Origin: QALR01 sp900552255 | Lineage (GTDB): Bacteria > Bacillota > Clostridia > Oscillospirales > CAG-272 | NCBI GenBank assembly: GCA_048526005.1 | Contig: DBFVEH010000003.1 | Span: forward strand, 132,032-196,031 | Length of the DNA: 64,000 bases | Direction of reading: 5' to 3' | Shown: piece by piece, positions 33,743 through 42,708 of the stretch | Layout of the letters: each line of letters starts with the position of its first letter | Numbering within the stretch: position 1 is the first letter of the stretch | Translations under genes and position numbers: made by a program | The notes under the pieces: generated by a model | Told to the model about the DNA's origin: nothing | Seen by the model: the letters and a program-made list of their open reading frames with translations, nothing else | Databases searched by the model: none

Positions 33743-35734
33743 ATGACGAAAAAAACAAACGTATACGACGACAAAAGCATCACGATGCTCAAAGGCGCCG
33801 CGAGAGTCCGCAGCCGTCCCGCGGTCATCTTTGGTTCCGACGGACTGGAGGGCTGCGAGCATTCGGTATTTGAGATTCTTTCCAACGCCGTGGACGAAGC
33901 GCGCGAGGGCTACGGCAAACGGATCAACATCACCGCCTACCGCGACGGCTCCATCTGCATCGAGGATTTCGGGCGCGGCGTCCCGCTCGATTACAACGAG
34001 AACGAGGGCAAATACAACTGGGAGCTGGTCTACTGCGAGCTTTACGCCGGCAGCAAATACAACAACAACGGGGACGAGGCGCTCTATCAGTATTCGCTGG
34101 GACTCAACGGACTCGGCGCCGCCGCCACGCAGTACAGCTCCGAATTTATGAAGGTGCAGTCGTACCGCGGCACGGAAATGCTCGAAATGAATTTCAAAAA
34201 GGGCGAGCCGGACGGCGAGCTTATCCGCACGCCGCTCGTCTCCAAAAAAGAACAGCGCACAGGAACGGTCGTCACATGGAAGCCCGACCTCGAGGTGTTC
34301 ACCTCCACCGCCGTTCCGCGCGACTATTACGAAAGCATGCTCGACCGCCAAGCGGTCGTCAACGCGGGGCTGTGCTTCCGCTTCCGCTGGCAGAACGAGG
34401 ACGGCACCTTCGACGAAAAGGAATTCTGCTACGAGCACGGCATCGAGGACCAGATCAGCCGCACGGTCGGAGATACCGCACTGACGCCTCCCGTGCTGTG
34501 GAAAATGGAAGCCAAGGGACGCGACCGCGCGGACAAGCCCGAATACAGCTTTAAGGCGGAGATCGCGTTCTGCTTTTCCAACACGGTGAATCTCATCGAA
34601 TATTACCACAATTCCAGCTTTCTCGAGCACGGCGGTTCGCCGGACAAGGCGACGCGCACGGCGTTCGTCTACGCCATCGACAAATATCTGAAAACGGGCG
34701 GCAAATACAATAAAAATGAAAGCAAAATCACGCTCGGCGACGTCGAGGACTGCCTTGTCCTCATCATCAACAGCTTCTCGACGCAGACCTCCTATGAAAA
34801 TCAGACCAAAAAAGCGATCTCCAACGAGTTCATCGCGGAGGCGCTGACGGACTTTCTCAAAAAGCAGCTCGAATTCTATTTCATCGAAAACCCCGCCGAC
34901 GCGGAGAAAATCGCCTCTCAGGTGCTCGTCAACAAGCGGAGCCGCGAGAATGCGGAAAGCACGCGCCTGAATCTGAAAAAGAAGCTTGCCTCGCAGAACG
35001 ATCTCGCCAACCGCGTGGAGAAATTCGTCGCCTGCCGCTCGAAGGATCCCGAACGCCGTGAGGTCTACATCGTGGAGGGCGATTCCGCGATGACCTCCTG
35101 CAAGCTCGGACGGGACGCCGAATTTCAGGCGATCATTCCGGTGCGCGGCAAGACGCTCAACTGCCTGAAAGCGGGCTACGACCGCATCTTCAAAAGCGAT
35201 ATCATCGTCGATCTTTTGAAAGTCATCGGCTGCGGCGTCGAGGTCAAGGCCAAGGGCAATACGCAGGGCGCTTTCGATCTTTCCCAGCTGAAATGGAGCA
35301 AGATTATCATCTGCACCGATGCCGACGAGGACGGTTTCCAGATCCGCACGCTGCTGCTCACGCTGTTTTATCGGCTCCTGCCCACGCTCATCAAGGAGGG
35401 CAAGGTGTTCATCGCGGAATCCCCTCTTTATGAGATCACCTGCAAGGACAACATTTATTTCGCCTACGACGAAAACGAAAAGGCGCAGATCGTATCGAGG
35501 CTCGGAAATGCAAAGTACACCTTGCAGCGCTCCAAAGGTCTCGGCGAAAACGAGCCGGACATGATGTGGCAGACGACGATGAATCCGGAGACGAGACGGC
35601 TCATCAAGGTCATGGAGGCCGACCGCGAAAAGACCGAATACATTTTTGAAACCCTGCTCGGCGACGACCTTGACGAGCGCAAGCGCTTCATCGCGGCCTA
35701 CGGCAAGGAATACATCGCCGAAGCGGACATTTAA
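33743..35734 (+). CDS. Type IIA DNA topoisomerase B subunit (divergent ParE/GyrB-like)
   Basis: A 663-residue topoisomerase B subunit: GHKL ATPase domain (EILSNAVDEAREGYGK near residue 50 and the glycine motif GLNGLGAAAT), transducer with QTK (SYENQTKKAI), and TOPRIM with EGDSAMTSCKLGRD and the metal triad DADEDG. The canonical GLHGVG, EGDSAGGSAKxGR and DADVDG blocks are all modified, so it is a divergent second topoisomerase, not the main gyrase. The ATG at 33743 has GAGGAG before it. It is followed after 21 bp by its A subunit. Confidence 0.85.
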   Translation: MTKKTNVYDDKSITMLKGAARVRSRPAVIFGSDGLEGCEHSVFEILSNAVDEAREGYGKRINITAYRDGSICIEDFGRGVPLDYNENEGKYNWELVYCELYAGSKYNNNGDEALYQYSLGLNGLGAAATQYSSEFMKVQSYRGTEMLEMNFKKGEPDGELIRTPLVSKKEQRTGTVVTWKPDLEVFTSTAVPRDYYESMLDRQAVVNAGLCFRFRWQNEDGTFDEKEFCYEHGIEDQISRTVGDTALTPPVLWKMEAKGRDRADKPEYSFKAEIAFCFSNTVNLIEYYHNSSFLEHGGSPDKATRTAFVYAIDKYLKTGGKYNKNESKITLGDVEDCLVLIINSFSTQTSYENQTKKAISNEFIAEALTDFLKKQLEFYFIENPADAEKIASQVLVNKRSRENAESTRLNLKKKLASQNDLANRVEKFVACRSKDPERREVYIVEGDSAMTSCKLGRDAEFQAIIPVRGKTLNCLKAGYDRIFKSDIIVDLLKVIGCGVEVKAKGNTQGAFDLSQLKWSKIIICTDADEDGFQIRTLLLTLFYRLLPTLIKEGKVFIAESPLYEITCKDNIYFAYDENEKAQIVSRLGNAKYTLQRSKGLGENEPDMMWQTTMNPETRRLIKVMEADREKTEYIFETLLGDDLDERKRFIAAYGKEYIAEADI

Positions 35735-35755
35735 CGAAAGGAAGGAACGGTCAGC

Positions 35756-37957
35756 ATGGCAAAATCCAAAAAGAAAATAGAGACAAAAGAGATCGTCCCC
35801 GCCGAGGTCACGCTCCAGCCGATCACCGATACGATCGAGAAAAACTACATGCCGTATGTCATGAGCGTCATCGTTTCTCGCGCGATTCCGGAGATCGACG
35901 GCTTCAAGCCGTCTCACCGCAAGCTGCTCTATACCATGTATAAAATGGGACTGCTCACCGGGCACCGCACCAAAAGCGCGAACGTCGTCGGACAGACGAT
36001 GAGACTCAATCCGCACGGCGACATGGCGATCTACGAAACGATGGTGAGGCTCACGCGCGGCAACGAAGCGCTGCTCCATCCGCTCGTCGATTCCAAGGGA
36101 AGCTTCGGAAAGGTATACAGCCGCGACATGGCGTTCGCCGCGTCGCGTTACACCGAGGTCAAGCTCGACGCCATCTGCAATGAGATCTTCCGCGGCATCG
36201 ATAAGGACGCCGTCGATTTCGTCGACAACTACGACAATACGATGAAGGAGCCGGTTCTGCTTCCCACGGCGTTCCCGAATATTCTCGTTTCGCCGAACAT
36301 GGGCATCGCCGTCGGCATGGCAAGCCAAATCTGCTCCTTCAATCTCGGGGAGATCTGCGACGGCACCATCGCCATCCTCAAAAATCCGGACACGACGACG
36401 GAGGAGCTGCTCGACATCGTCAAGGCGCCCGATTTTTCGGGCGGCGCGCTTCTGCTCTATGACCGCGGCCGGATGCGGGAAATCTACGAAACGGGACGGG
36501 GCAACGTTCCGCTTCGCGCCCGCTACGTCTACGACAAGGACGCAGGCTGCATCGATATCGTGGAGATCCCCTACTCCACCTCCATCGAGGTCATCATCAA
36601 GAAGCTCACCGATATGATCAAAGCGGGCTCGCTCAAGGAAGTCACCGATGTGCGCGACGAAATCGACCTGCACGGCTTCAAGCTGACGCTCGACCTGCGC
36701 CGCGGCGTCGATCCCGACAAGCTTATGATGAAGCTCTACAAAAAGACGCCGCTTCAGGATTCCTTCGCCTGCAACTTCAATGTGCTTATCGACGGAGAGC
36801 CGCGGCAGCTCGGACTGCGCGGCATTCTCGACGAATGGATCCGGTTCCGCATGAGCTGCGTGAAGCGCGAGCTCTCCTTCGACCTTTCCAAGAAATGCGA
36901 CAAGCTCCACCTGCTGCTCGGTCTCGGGGAGATCCTGCTCGACCTCGACAAAGCGATCAAGATCGTCCGCGAAACGGAAAAGGACGAGATGGTCGTCCCG
37001 AACCTGATGGAGGGCTTCGGCCTCGACGAGATTCAGGCGGAATACATCGCGGAAATCAAGCTGAGGCATCTCAACCGCGAATACATTCTCGAACGCATCA
37101 AGGAAATCGAGCAGCTGCAAAAGGACATCGCGGAGCTCAAAAGCATCATCGAATCCGAGCGCAAGCTCAAAAACCGCATCATAAAGCAGCTCGAGGAAAT
37201 CAAGGAAAAATACGCGATTCCGCGGAAAACCAAGCTTATTTTCGAGGATGCCGTCGAGGAATACGACGAAAAAGACTTCGTGGAAAATTATAATGTCAAG
37301 CTGGTCCTGACAAAAGAGGGCTATTTCAAAAAAATCACACTTCAATCCCTGAGAGGCAGCGACGAACAGGCTTTAAAGCCCGGAGACGAGGTCATTCAGA
37401 CGGAAGATTCCGATAACATATCCGAGCTTCTCTTTATCAGCGACAGGCAAAAGATCTACAAATCCAAGGTCAGCGAATTCGAGACGAAAAAGGCGTCGCA
37501 GCTCGGCGACTATGTCCCCGTCAAGCTCGGCTTTGACGAGGGCGAGCGCGTCATCGCGATGAAGGCGCTCGCCGCCTATGAAAAAGACCGCTATTTCGTC
37601 TATATATTTGAAAACGGAAAGGGCGTGCGCGTACCCGTTTCCTCCTATGAGACAAAGGCTTCGCGAAAAAAACTGATCAACGCCTATTCCGATGCTTCCC
37701 CGCTCGTCGGCGCCTTTTACGAGGACGCGCCGTTCGAGCTGCTGCTCGTAAGCGACGCAGGCAAGGCCGTTTATATCAGCACAAAGCTGATTCCGGAAAA
37801 AGCGACGCGCACGGCGTCGGGCGTCACGCTGTTTTCTCTGAAAAAAGGGCAAAAAATCATAGACGCCACAAGGACGCCTGAGACAAAATACAAAAACTAC
37901 GAAAAATGCAAAAAGATCAAAGTTCCCGCAGCCGGTTCCTCGATTGAGAGAAAATAA
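35756..37957 (+). CDS. Type IIA DNA topoisomerase A subunit (divergent ParC/GyrA-like)
   Basis: A 733-residue A subunit that cleaves and religates DNA. The N-terminal winged-helix block YVMSVIVSRAIPEIDGFKPS precedes the catalytic tyrosine in AASRYTEVKLDAI near residue 124. A coiled-coil connection (ERIKEIEQLQKDIAELKSII) leads to a C-terminal part of about 240 residues with beta-pinwheel-like repeats but no clear gyrase GyrA box. This suggests a decatenating, topoisomerase IV-like enzyme. The pair likely forms one A2B2 complex. Confidence 0.87.
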   Translation: MAKSKKKIETKEIVPAEVTLQPITDTIEKNYMPYVMSVIVSRAIPEIDGFKPSHRKLLYTMYKMGLLTGHRTKSANVVGQTMRLNPHGDMAIYETMVRLTRGNEALLHPLVDSKGSFGKVYSRDMAFAASRYTEVKLDAICNEIFRGIDKDAVDFVDNYDNTMKEPVLLPTAFPNILVSPNMGIAVGMASQICSFNLGEICDGTIAILKNPDTTTEELLDIVKAPDFSGGALLLYDRGRMREIYETGRGNVPLRARYVYDKDAGCIDIVEIPYSTSIEVIIKKLTDMIKAGSLKEVTDVRDEIDLHGFKLTLDLRRGVDPDKLMMKLYKKTPLQDSFACNFNVLIDGEPRQLGLRGILDEWIRFRMSCVKRELSFDLSKKCDKLHLLLGLGEILLDLDKAIKIVRETEKDEMVVPNLMEGFGLDEIQAEYIAEIKLRHLNREYILERIKEIEQLQKDIAELKSIIESERKLKNRIIKQLEEIKEKYAIPRKTKLIFEDAVEEYDEKDFVENYNVKLVLTKEGYFKKITLQSLRGSDEQALKPGDEVIQTEDSDNISELLFISDRQKIYKSKVSEFETKKASQLGDYVPVKLGFDEGERVIAMKALAAYEKDRYFVYIFENGKGVRVPVSSYETKASRKKLINAYSDASPLVGAFYEDAPFELLLVSDAGKAVYISTKLIPEKATRTASGVTLFSLKKGQKIIDATRTPETKYKNYEKCKKIKVPAAGSSIERK

Positions 37958-37978
37958 CACCGTCCGGAGGTGATCGTC

Positions 37979-38623
37979 ATGAACGTTCTTATCGCGTCGA
38001 CGGACGCCGTTTTCGCCCGAATGCTCGAGCTTGAATTCCTCGAACGCGGCGTCTCCTGCGTCACGGCCGGAACACAAGCCGAAACGGACGTCGCCGCGTC
38101 CATAAAGCTTGCCGTCATCGACGCAAAGCTGCTCTTATCCGGAGCATTCCGGCCGCCGTCTCAATGCGAGCTCGTAGTCTGCGGATATCCCGAGGAGCTG
38201 GGACGGCTTTCGACGCAGGAGCTGACCCGATACTATGCGGTCGTGCGGCCGTTCGTCGTCGAAGATTTTTTCAGTTCCCTCCTTGTCCCTGCCGGCGACG
38301 CTCCGCATCATGAGCTGAGGACGCAGAAGCGGAAAAATCCAGCGCAATATATCGCGCTCGACGAAACACAGCGCGCCGCATATTATAAAGGAGAGAAAAT
38401 CGAGCTGACAAAACGGGAGTTCGATCTGCTTCGCCTTCTGCTCGACAACCGCGGGAAGCCCGTATCCAGAAAGGACGCGCTCTCCCGCATCTTCGGAGAG
38501 GCCGGCGAGGATACCAACGTCGTGGACGTCTATATCAATTATCTGCGCTCCAAGATCGACAACCGCTTCCGGATCCGGCTCATCTCCACCGTGCGCGGCT
38601 TCGGATATATGATTTCCGACTGA
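37979..38623 (+). CDS. OmpR/PhoB-type response regulator with partly degenerate receiver
   Basis: A 214-residue regulator. The receiver keeps Asp48 in LAVIDAKL, but the N-terminal acidic pair is reduced to TD (residues 8-9) and the switch lysine is Arg90 (VVRPF). The C-terminal winged helix (KIELTKREFDLLRLLLDNRG to VDVYINYLRSKID and ISTVRGFGYMI) is intact. No histidine kinase is adjacent, so it is an orphan that may work without normal phosphorylation. GGAGGTGAT precedes the ATG at 37979. It follows the ParC-like gene after 21 bp. Confidence 0.85.
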   Translation: MNVLIASTDAVFARMLELEFLERGVSCVTAGTQAETDVAASIKLAVIDAKLLLSGAFRPPSQCELVVCGYPEELGRLSTQELTRYYAVVRPFVVEDFFSSLLVPAGDAPHHELRTQKRKNPAQYIALDETQRAAYYKGEKIELTKREFDLLRLLLDNRGKPVSRKDALSRIFGEAGEDTNVVDVYINYLRSKIDNRFRIRLISTVRGFGYMISD

Positions 38624-38680
38624 AAAACGTCTGTATTCCCCCGGATTCCACTGAAAAATCCGCATTTTTTCCATATTTGT

Positions 38681-38709
38681 GTATAAGCTGAAAAATTTTG
38701 GCGACAATA
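38681..38709 (+). promoter_or_regulatory. Sigma-F/sigma-G-like promoter of the SpoIIQ-like gene
   Basis: GTATA (38681-38685), a 14-bp spacer and GGCGACAATA (38700-38709) match the forespore sigma pattern GYATA ... GGNNANANTW. B. subtilis spoIIQ is known to be sigma-F dependent, so the match fits the gene downstream. Confidence 0.6.
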
Positions 38710-38751
38710 GAAACAGTTCACAAAGCCGAAAGGCGGAAAGGAATTGTTTTT

Positions 38752-39435
38752 ATGAATCAAAATCAAAAGAAAATGCGGCTGAACCGCGGCTTATCCATCG
38801 CGCTGGCGCTGCTTGTCGTCGCCGCCATCTGCGTCACCATCATCGCCGTGGTCTCCAGCAGACGTGCAAAGCCCGGTCCGTCGGACACAACCGGCTCGGA
38901 CAAGCCGGAGCAAACCACAAACAACACAAGTCCTGAGGAAACGACAAAAAATCCAGACGACGATAAGCCCATCGTTGCCGATAAGGTATCGTTCATCTCT
39001 CCTCTGACAAACGGCAACATATCAAAGGAATGGTCTGCCGATATCCCGGTATTCTCGGATACGATGGAGGATTACCGCGTCCATCTCGGCGTCGATCTCG
39101 AGGCGGATGCCGGAACTCCCGTCTACGCGGCAGCGGACGGCACGGTCGAATCGGTGGAATTCGATCCCATGATGGGACAAACCATCGTGATCTCCCATGC
39201 GAACGGTTATAAATCCGTTTATCAGAATTTGCAGACCAAAACAGCCGACGGCATCGCCGCGGGCACCGTTGTCAAGGCGGGCGATGAAATCGGCGCCGTG
39301 GGAGATACCGCACTTGTGGAAATCTCCCAAGCTCCGCATCTCCACTTTGAGATCTACAAGGACGACAGCTGCGAAGATCCGCTTACCCACATCACGGTAG
39401 CGCCGATCGACGACGAAACCTATTACGAAGACTGA
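38752..39435 (+). CDS. M23 (LytM) family protein, SpoIIQ-like
   Basis: A 227-residue single-pass protein: short cytosolic N-terminus, TM helix near residues 12-34 (GLSIALALLVVAAICVTIIA), a Thr/Glu/Pro-rich linker, then an M23 domain. His111 and Asp115 (HLGVD) and His196/His198 (HLHFE) are the zinc-site residues, all present. The sequence SKEWSADIPVFSDTMEDYRV and overall size resemble clostridial SpoIIQ, the forespore-membrane protein that binds SpoIIIAH during engulfment. The forespore-type promoter supports this; a vegetative endopeptidase remains possible. Confidence 0.75.
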   Translation: MNQNQKKMRLNRGLSIALALLVVAAICVTIIAVVSSRRAKPGPSDTTGSDKPEQTTNNTSPEETTKNPDDDKPIVADKVSFISPLTNGNISKEWSADIPVFSDTMEDYRVHLGVDLEADAGTPVYAAADGTVESVEFDPMMGQTIVISHANGYKSVYQNLQTKTADGIAAGTVVKAGDEIGAVGDTALVEISQAPHLHFEIYKDDSCEDPLTHITVAPIDDETYYED

Positions 39436-39452
39436 TAAAACCGATAAAGCGC

Positions 39453-39484
39453 AGAGCCTCCTGTCATGTGACAGGAGGCTTTTC
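39453..39484 (+). terminator. Terminator after the SpoIIQ-like gene
   Basis: AGCCTCCTGTCA and TGACAGGAGGCT form a perfect long stem followed by TTTT. Confidence 0.85.
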
Positions 39485-39756
39485 GCCGCGGCCTGAAAAA
39501 AGCAACAGCAAAAATTCTCTGTCCCGGGGGACACCGGAGTTATTTTTTCACCGCGCTGCGCATAAAATAAAGTAAATTTATACGATACGGCAAAAAAGAA
39601 ATTCAAAAAAGCTTTCAATTCCCAAAAAGCATATAATTCGACCATTTTCCCTCTATATAATTATGAAAATCCACACATTCTTTACAAAAAAAGCATAAGA
39701 AGGGATAATTTTTTTGAAATTCAAACGCTTTTTTGAGCACTATTTTTTTATAGGTA
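39485..39756. other. AT-rich intergenic region
   Basis: About 270 bp with no gene, RNA or repeat that I can support. Base composition falls sharply here and stays lower through the lipoprotein genes. Confidence 0.5.
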
Positions 39757-39785
39757 TTGACAAATTCCAAGTTTGGTGATAAAAT
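39757..39785 (+). promoter_or_regulatory. Promoter of the first lipoprotein gene
   Basis: A consensus TTGACA followed 17 bp later by TAAAAT. The TATTGACAAA context is repeated at the promoters near 42,599 and 44,396. Confidence 0.75.
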
Positions 39786-39872
39786 AACAGTAATCACGGT
39801 GCGAGGTATTTTTCAGACGATATCTTGTACGGTAAGAAAATTTTCTAAATTAAAAAAAGGAGAATCTATTTT

Positions 39873-40994
39873 ATGAAGAGACTTTTATCACTCTTGTTGG
39901 TAGTCGTTATGCTCTTCGCTGTACTTGCTATGGTCGGTTGTGATAAGGATGATCTCGAAGACACTACTACCGCAGCTCCGACACCTTCGGACACAACAGC
40001 CTCGACTCCGGACGAAACGGATCCCCCGGAAACAACGGATACTGAACCTCCGCAAACAACGGAGACTGAGCCCCCGGAAACAACGGATACCGAACCCCCG
40101 CAAACAACTCCTGACACCTCGAAAGAAACCGAGCCTCCGGTCACCACACCTTCCGAATCGACAGAAGGAACCACACTTCCCGTATTTGCTCGTTTCGACT
40201 TCGGTACCAAGACCAAGGCTGAGGCAGAAGGCAAAACCTCTCACGAATATCTGACAGGCGCTCTTACATATAACGCCGACTGCATCGCCATCGAGTATAC
40301 GGAAGATACCATCGTTATCTATGCGACAAAGAGCTATACCAGCGGCATGGATGCATCGTCTTTCGAGCTTTGCTTCGATGATATCATCACTTACGATTTC
40401 GATGACGAACTGAAGCACGGCTGGGGTTCTTGGGTGAACTATCCTTTCAACACCAACAATGTCGGAAAGAGCTGGCAGGGCCGTTATCAGTATATGAAGG
40501 TTCGTATTCTGAACAACACCTCCAACAACATGATCAGCTTCAGATGGCACCGTACGGCCGACAGTTATGCAAGCACGATGGTCTGCTCCAACATGTATCT
40601 GCAGGGCGGCGCTCCTACAACCACCAGTGCAAACCTGACGACCACGCCTACCACCGAATGGAAATCCTACACGTATGACATCATGTTCCTAAACGGTCTC
40701 GCTTCTGCCAAAGCCAGCGGTGCTACAACTTACATTGACTTCGTCAATGTAGTGAAAAATTCCGGCAGCGTTCCCGGCAACAACCTGATCTGGACAACGA
40801 GCGATAAGCTTTCCGCTCTGAGATTCAGCTTCCTCGGCGCTTTCAGCTCCAACAATGCAAGTGCGTGCGACAGCCGTACCAACATCAAGGAAGGCAACAA
40901 GGTCGAGGTCGACTATGTCGTCTTTGGCTGCTCGATCGATCAGCTCGCAGGCTACACCAGCTATCTCGAGGATTCTTCCAACGCAGCAAGCTGA
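39873..40994 (+). CDS. Lipoprotein with Thr/Pro/Glu repeat linker, family 1
   Basis: A 373-residue lipoprotein: signal peptide with lipobox ending VGC (Cys23), then a disordered linker containing four 8-residue PPETTDTE/PPQTTETE repeats, then a domain of about 280 residues starting LPVFARFDFGTKTKAE and ending VEVDYVVFGCSIDQLAGYTS. That domain looks like a beta-sandwich, possibly carbohydrate-binding, but it is not assigned. The gene at 41268 is its paralogue. The AAAAGGAG RBS and consensus promoter suggest high expression; codon use here is richer in A/T endings than in the flanking genes. Confidence 0.75.
   Translation: MKRLLSLLLVVVMLFAVLAMVGCDKDDLEDTTTAAPTPSDTTASTPDETDPPETTDTEPPQTTETEPPETTDTEPPQTTPDTSKETEPPVTTPSESTEGTTLPVFARFDFGTKTKAEAEGKTSHEYLTGALTYNADCIAIEYTEDTIVIYATKSYTSGMDASSFELCFDDIITYDFDDELKHGWGSWVNYPFNTNNVGKSWQGRYQYMKVRILNNTSNNMISFRWHRTADSYASTMVCSNMYLQGGAPTTTSANLTTTPTTEWKSYTYDIMFLNGLASAKASGATTYIDFVNVVKNSGSVPGNNLIWTTSDKLSALRFSFLGAFSSNNASACDSRTNIKEGNKVEVDYVVFGCSIDQLAGYTSYLEDSSNAAS
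40023..40118 (+). repeat. Coding tandem repeat, four 24-bp units
   Basis: Four in-frame 24-bp units encode PPETTDTE, PPQTTETE, PPETTDTE and PPQTTPDT in the lipoprotein linker. Such repeats can change copy number by slippage. Confidence 0.85.
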
Positions 40995-41010
40995 TTTTTA
41001 AAACGGATCT

Positions 41011-41045
41011 AAAAGAGTGCTTCTTTCCGAAGCACTCTTTTTTTT
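41011..41045 (+). terminator. Terminator after the first lipoprotein gene
   Basis: AAGAGTGCTTC/GAAGCACTCTT stem followed by a run of eight or more T. Confidence 0.85.
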
Positions 41046-41267
41046 GCAAACATTTACAAAACGCACCGGCGCATAACGAAAAGCATAACTGCAAAGACTT
41101 AGATTACGGCAAAGCAAGAAATGCCTTATTTTCTGCAGCTCCGAAAAGATATCAACATGTACTTTCGGACAAGGAAAATCCCAAAAGACGAAGCGTCATT
41201 CTTCTCGAAGATGTTAAGCTTCGCTTCAATATAAAAGGCCGTAATGGCGGCGGAACGGAACAATAAC

Positions 41268-42419
41268 ATGAAAAAAATACTAATTACCATGCTGTGCTTG
41301 CTTGTTTTCTGTTTTATGCTGACCGGATGCACCGGAGGTACAACCGAAACGACAAGCACAACAGATGACAAAAACAGCACAACACCGCAGATTCCGGATA
41401 CAAGCGACACATCGCCAATCGATTCATCCGACGACATCCCAGGAATTGATGATTCTTCCTCGGATATCATGACCGAAAATCCGGACGGAACGACCGGCGC
41501 GCAGCCGGTGACACCGAGCGACAGCTCTTTTGCGACCACACTTCCCCTCTTTGCAAGACTTGACTTTGGAACGAAAACCATTGCAGAAGATCAAAAAATG
41601 ACAACGCATGAATATATCGTCAGCGCCATGACATACAACGACGAATTTCTCACCGTGGAATTTACGGAGGATTCGCTCAAGCTGACAGCAAAAAAAGACG
41701 GTACCTTCAAGGCCGCCGGCGACACCGCAGGCGTCTCGGACTCTCAATATTTTCTCAGAGGCACCGACACGTGCTATCATGGCATGAATGACTTCGCCAT
41801 CAGCTTCGACGATCTTATCTCCTATGACTTTGAGGAGGAGCTGCGTTCAGGCTATGGAACATGGGCGGGGCTTCCCTTCACTTTTGACAACGTCGGCCAA
41901 GAGGATGCTTGGCGCGGATATCATCAGTATATGAAGATCCGAATTTTAAATCCGACGGAAAACGACAAAATCGCCGTCCAATTCAACAACGCACAAGCAT
42001 ATGCCTCCACACAGTTTATGGTCATGTCGATCGGCAAGCAGAAAAACACATATCAGACCTATATTTACGATCTCTGTTATGCGGCAACCTATGCGTCCGG
42101 CAAGGGCGTTCTTCTGCCCGGACAAAGCCCCGGGAACAACTGGACATGGAAGCAAAATACAAAAGTTTCCGGACTTAAATTTCATCTTCTCGGCGCCACC
42201 TGCTCCTATGCGAACGCTTATCTGAACAACACCTTTGATGAAGGCGAAACCGCAGCCGACTACGATGTATACGCCGAATATTTCAACCGCCTTGACAGCC
42301 GCGCCCTGATCAAAGCCGGAAACAGCGTGGAAATCGACTATATCGTATTCGGATCAACACCCGGACAACTGAAAGGATATCACAGCTATATCGAATCCTC
42401 GTCTATGGCAGAAAGCTGA
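41268..42419 (+). CDS. Lipoprotein, family 1 paralogue
   Basis: A 383-residue lipoprotein with signal and lipobox LTGC (CFMLTGCTGG), a Thr/Ser/Asp-rich linker, and a domain paralogous to the previous gene: LPLFARLDFGTKTIAE, then HEYIVSAMTYNDEFLTVEF, ending VEIDYIVFGSTPGQLKGYHS. The linker sequence differs from its paralogue although the composition is the same. The ATG at 41268 begins MKKILITML; the longer frame from 41244 lacks a better RBS. No own promoter is obvious; the region between the genes has a terminator at 41011-41045. Confidence 0.75.
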   Translation: MKKILITMLCLLVFCFMLTGCTGGTTETTSTTDDKNSTTPQIPDTSDTSPIDSSDDIPGIDDSSSDIMTENPDGTTGAQPVTPSDSSFATTLPLFARLDFGTKTIAEDQKMTTHEYIVSAMTYNDEFLTVEFTEDSLKLTAKKDGTFKAAGDTAGVSDSQYFLRGTDTCYHGMNDFAISFDDLISYDFEEELRSGYGTWAGLPFTFDNVGQEDAWRGYHQYMKIRILNPTENDKIAVQFNNAQAYASTQFMVMSIGKQKNTYQTYIYDLCYAATYASGKGVLLPGQSPGNNWTWKQNTKVSGLKFHLLGATCSYANAYLNNTFDEGETAADYDVYAEYFNRLDSRALIKAGNSVEIDYIVFGSTPGQLKGYHSYIESSSMAES

Positions 42420-42426
42420 CGTGAAA

Positions 42427-42511
42427 AATAACACGGAAAATCTGATTTCAGAACGGTGAAAAACCATAACTCTTTCCTATTCCGCCTGATATCGGTATTC
42501 CGTGTTATTTT
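42427..42511 (+). terminator. Possible long-loop terminator after the second lipoprotein gene
   Basis: TAACACGGAA (42428-42437) and TTCCGTGTTA (42496-42505) pair across a loop of about 58 nt, followed by TTTTTAT. The long loop makes it less certain. Confidence 0.4.
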
Positions 42512-42598
42512 TATCCGCCGAGATTTTCACGTTTAGTCAAAAATTCCCTCGTTTTTTATGAATAATAACGAAAATCCAAAAGATAATGTCGATAACTA

Positions 42599-42627
42599 TT
42601 GACAAAAACAGCATATAATGATATTAT
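42599..42627 (+). promoter_or_regulatory. Promoter of the solute-binding-like lipoprotein gene
   Basis: TTGACA and TATTAT with a 17-bp spacer, in the same TATTGACAAA context as the promoter at 39757. Confidence 0.75.
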
Positions 42628-42708
42628 GTAGTATAGGAGCATTCGCATTATATTTTGCATTTTTATCGGCGAATGGCTAAAAATTTTCAAACAAAAGGAG
42701 ATCATTTT

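Noticed and set aside
33665..37345. A 1226-codon open frame antisense to the topoisomerase genes
   Set aside because: It mirrors the codon pattern of the two plus-strand genes, which have clear motifs and RBS; its product is low-complexity Phe/Asp/Val-rich with no family.
40023..40118. CRISPR-like short direct repeats
   Set aside because: They are contiguous 24-bp coding repeats without spacers inside a lipoprotein stalk.
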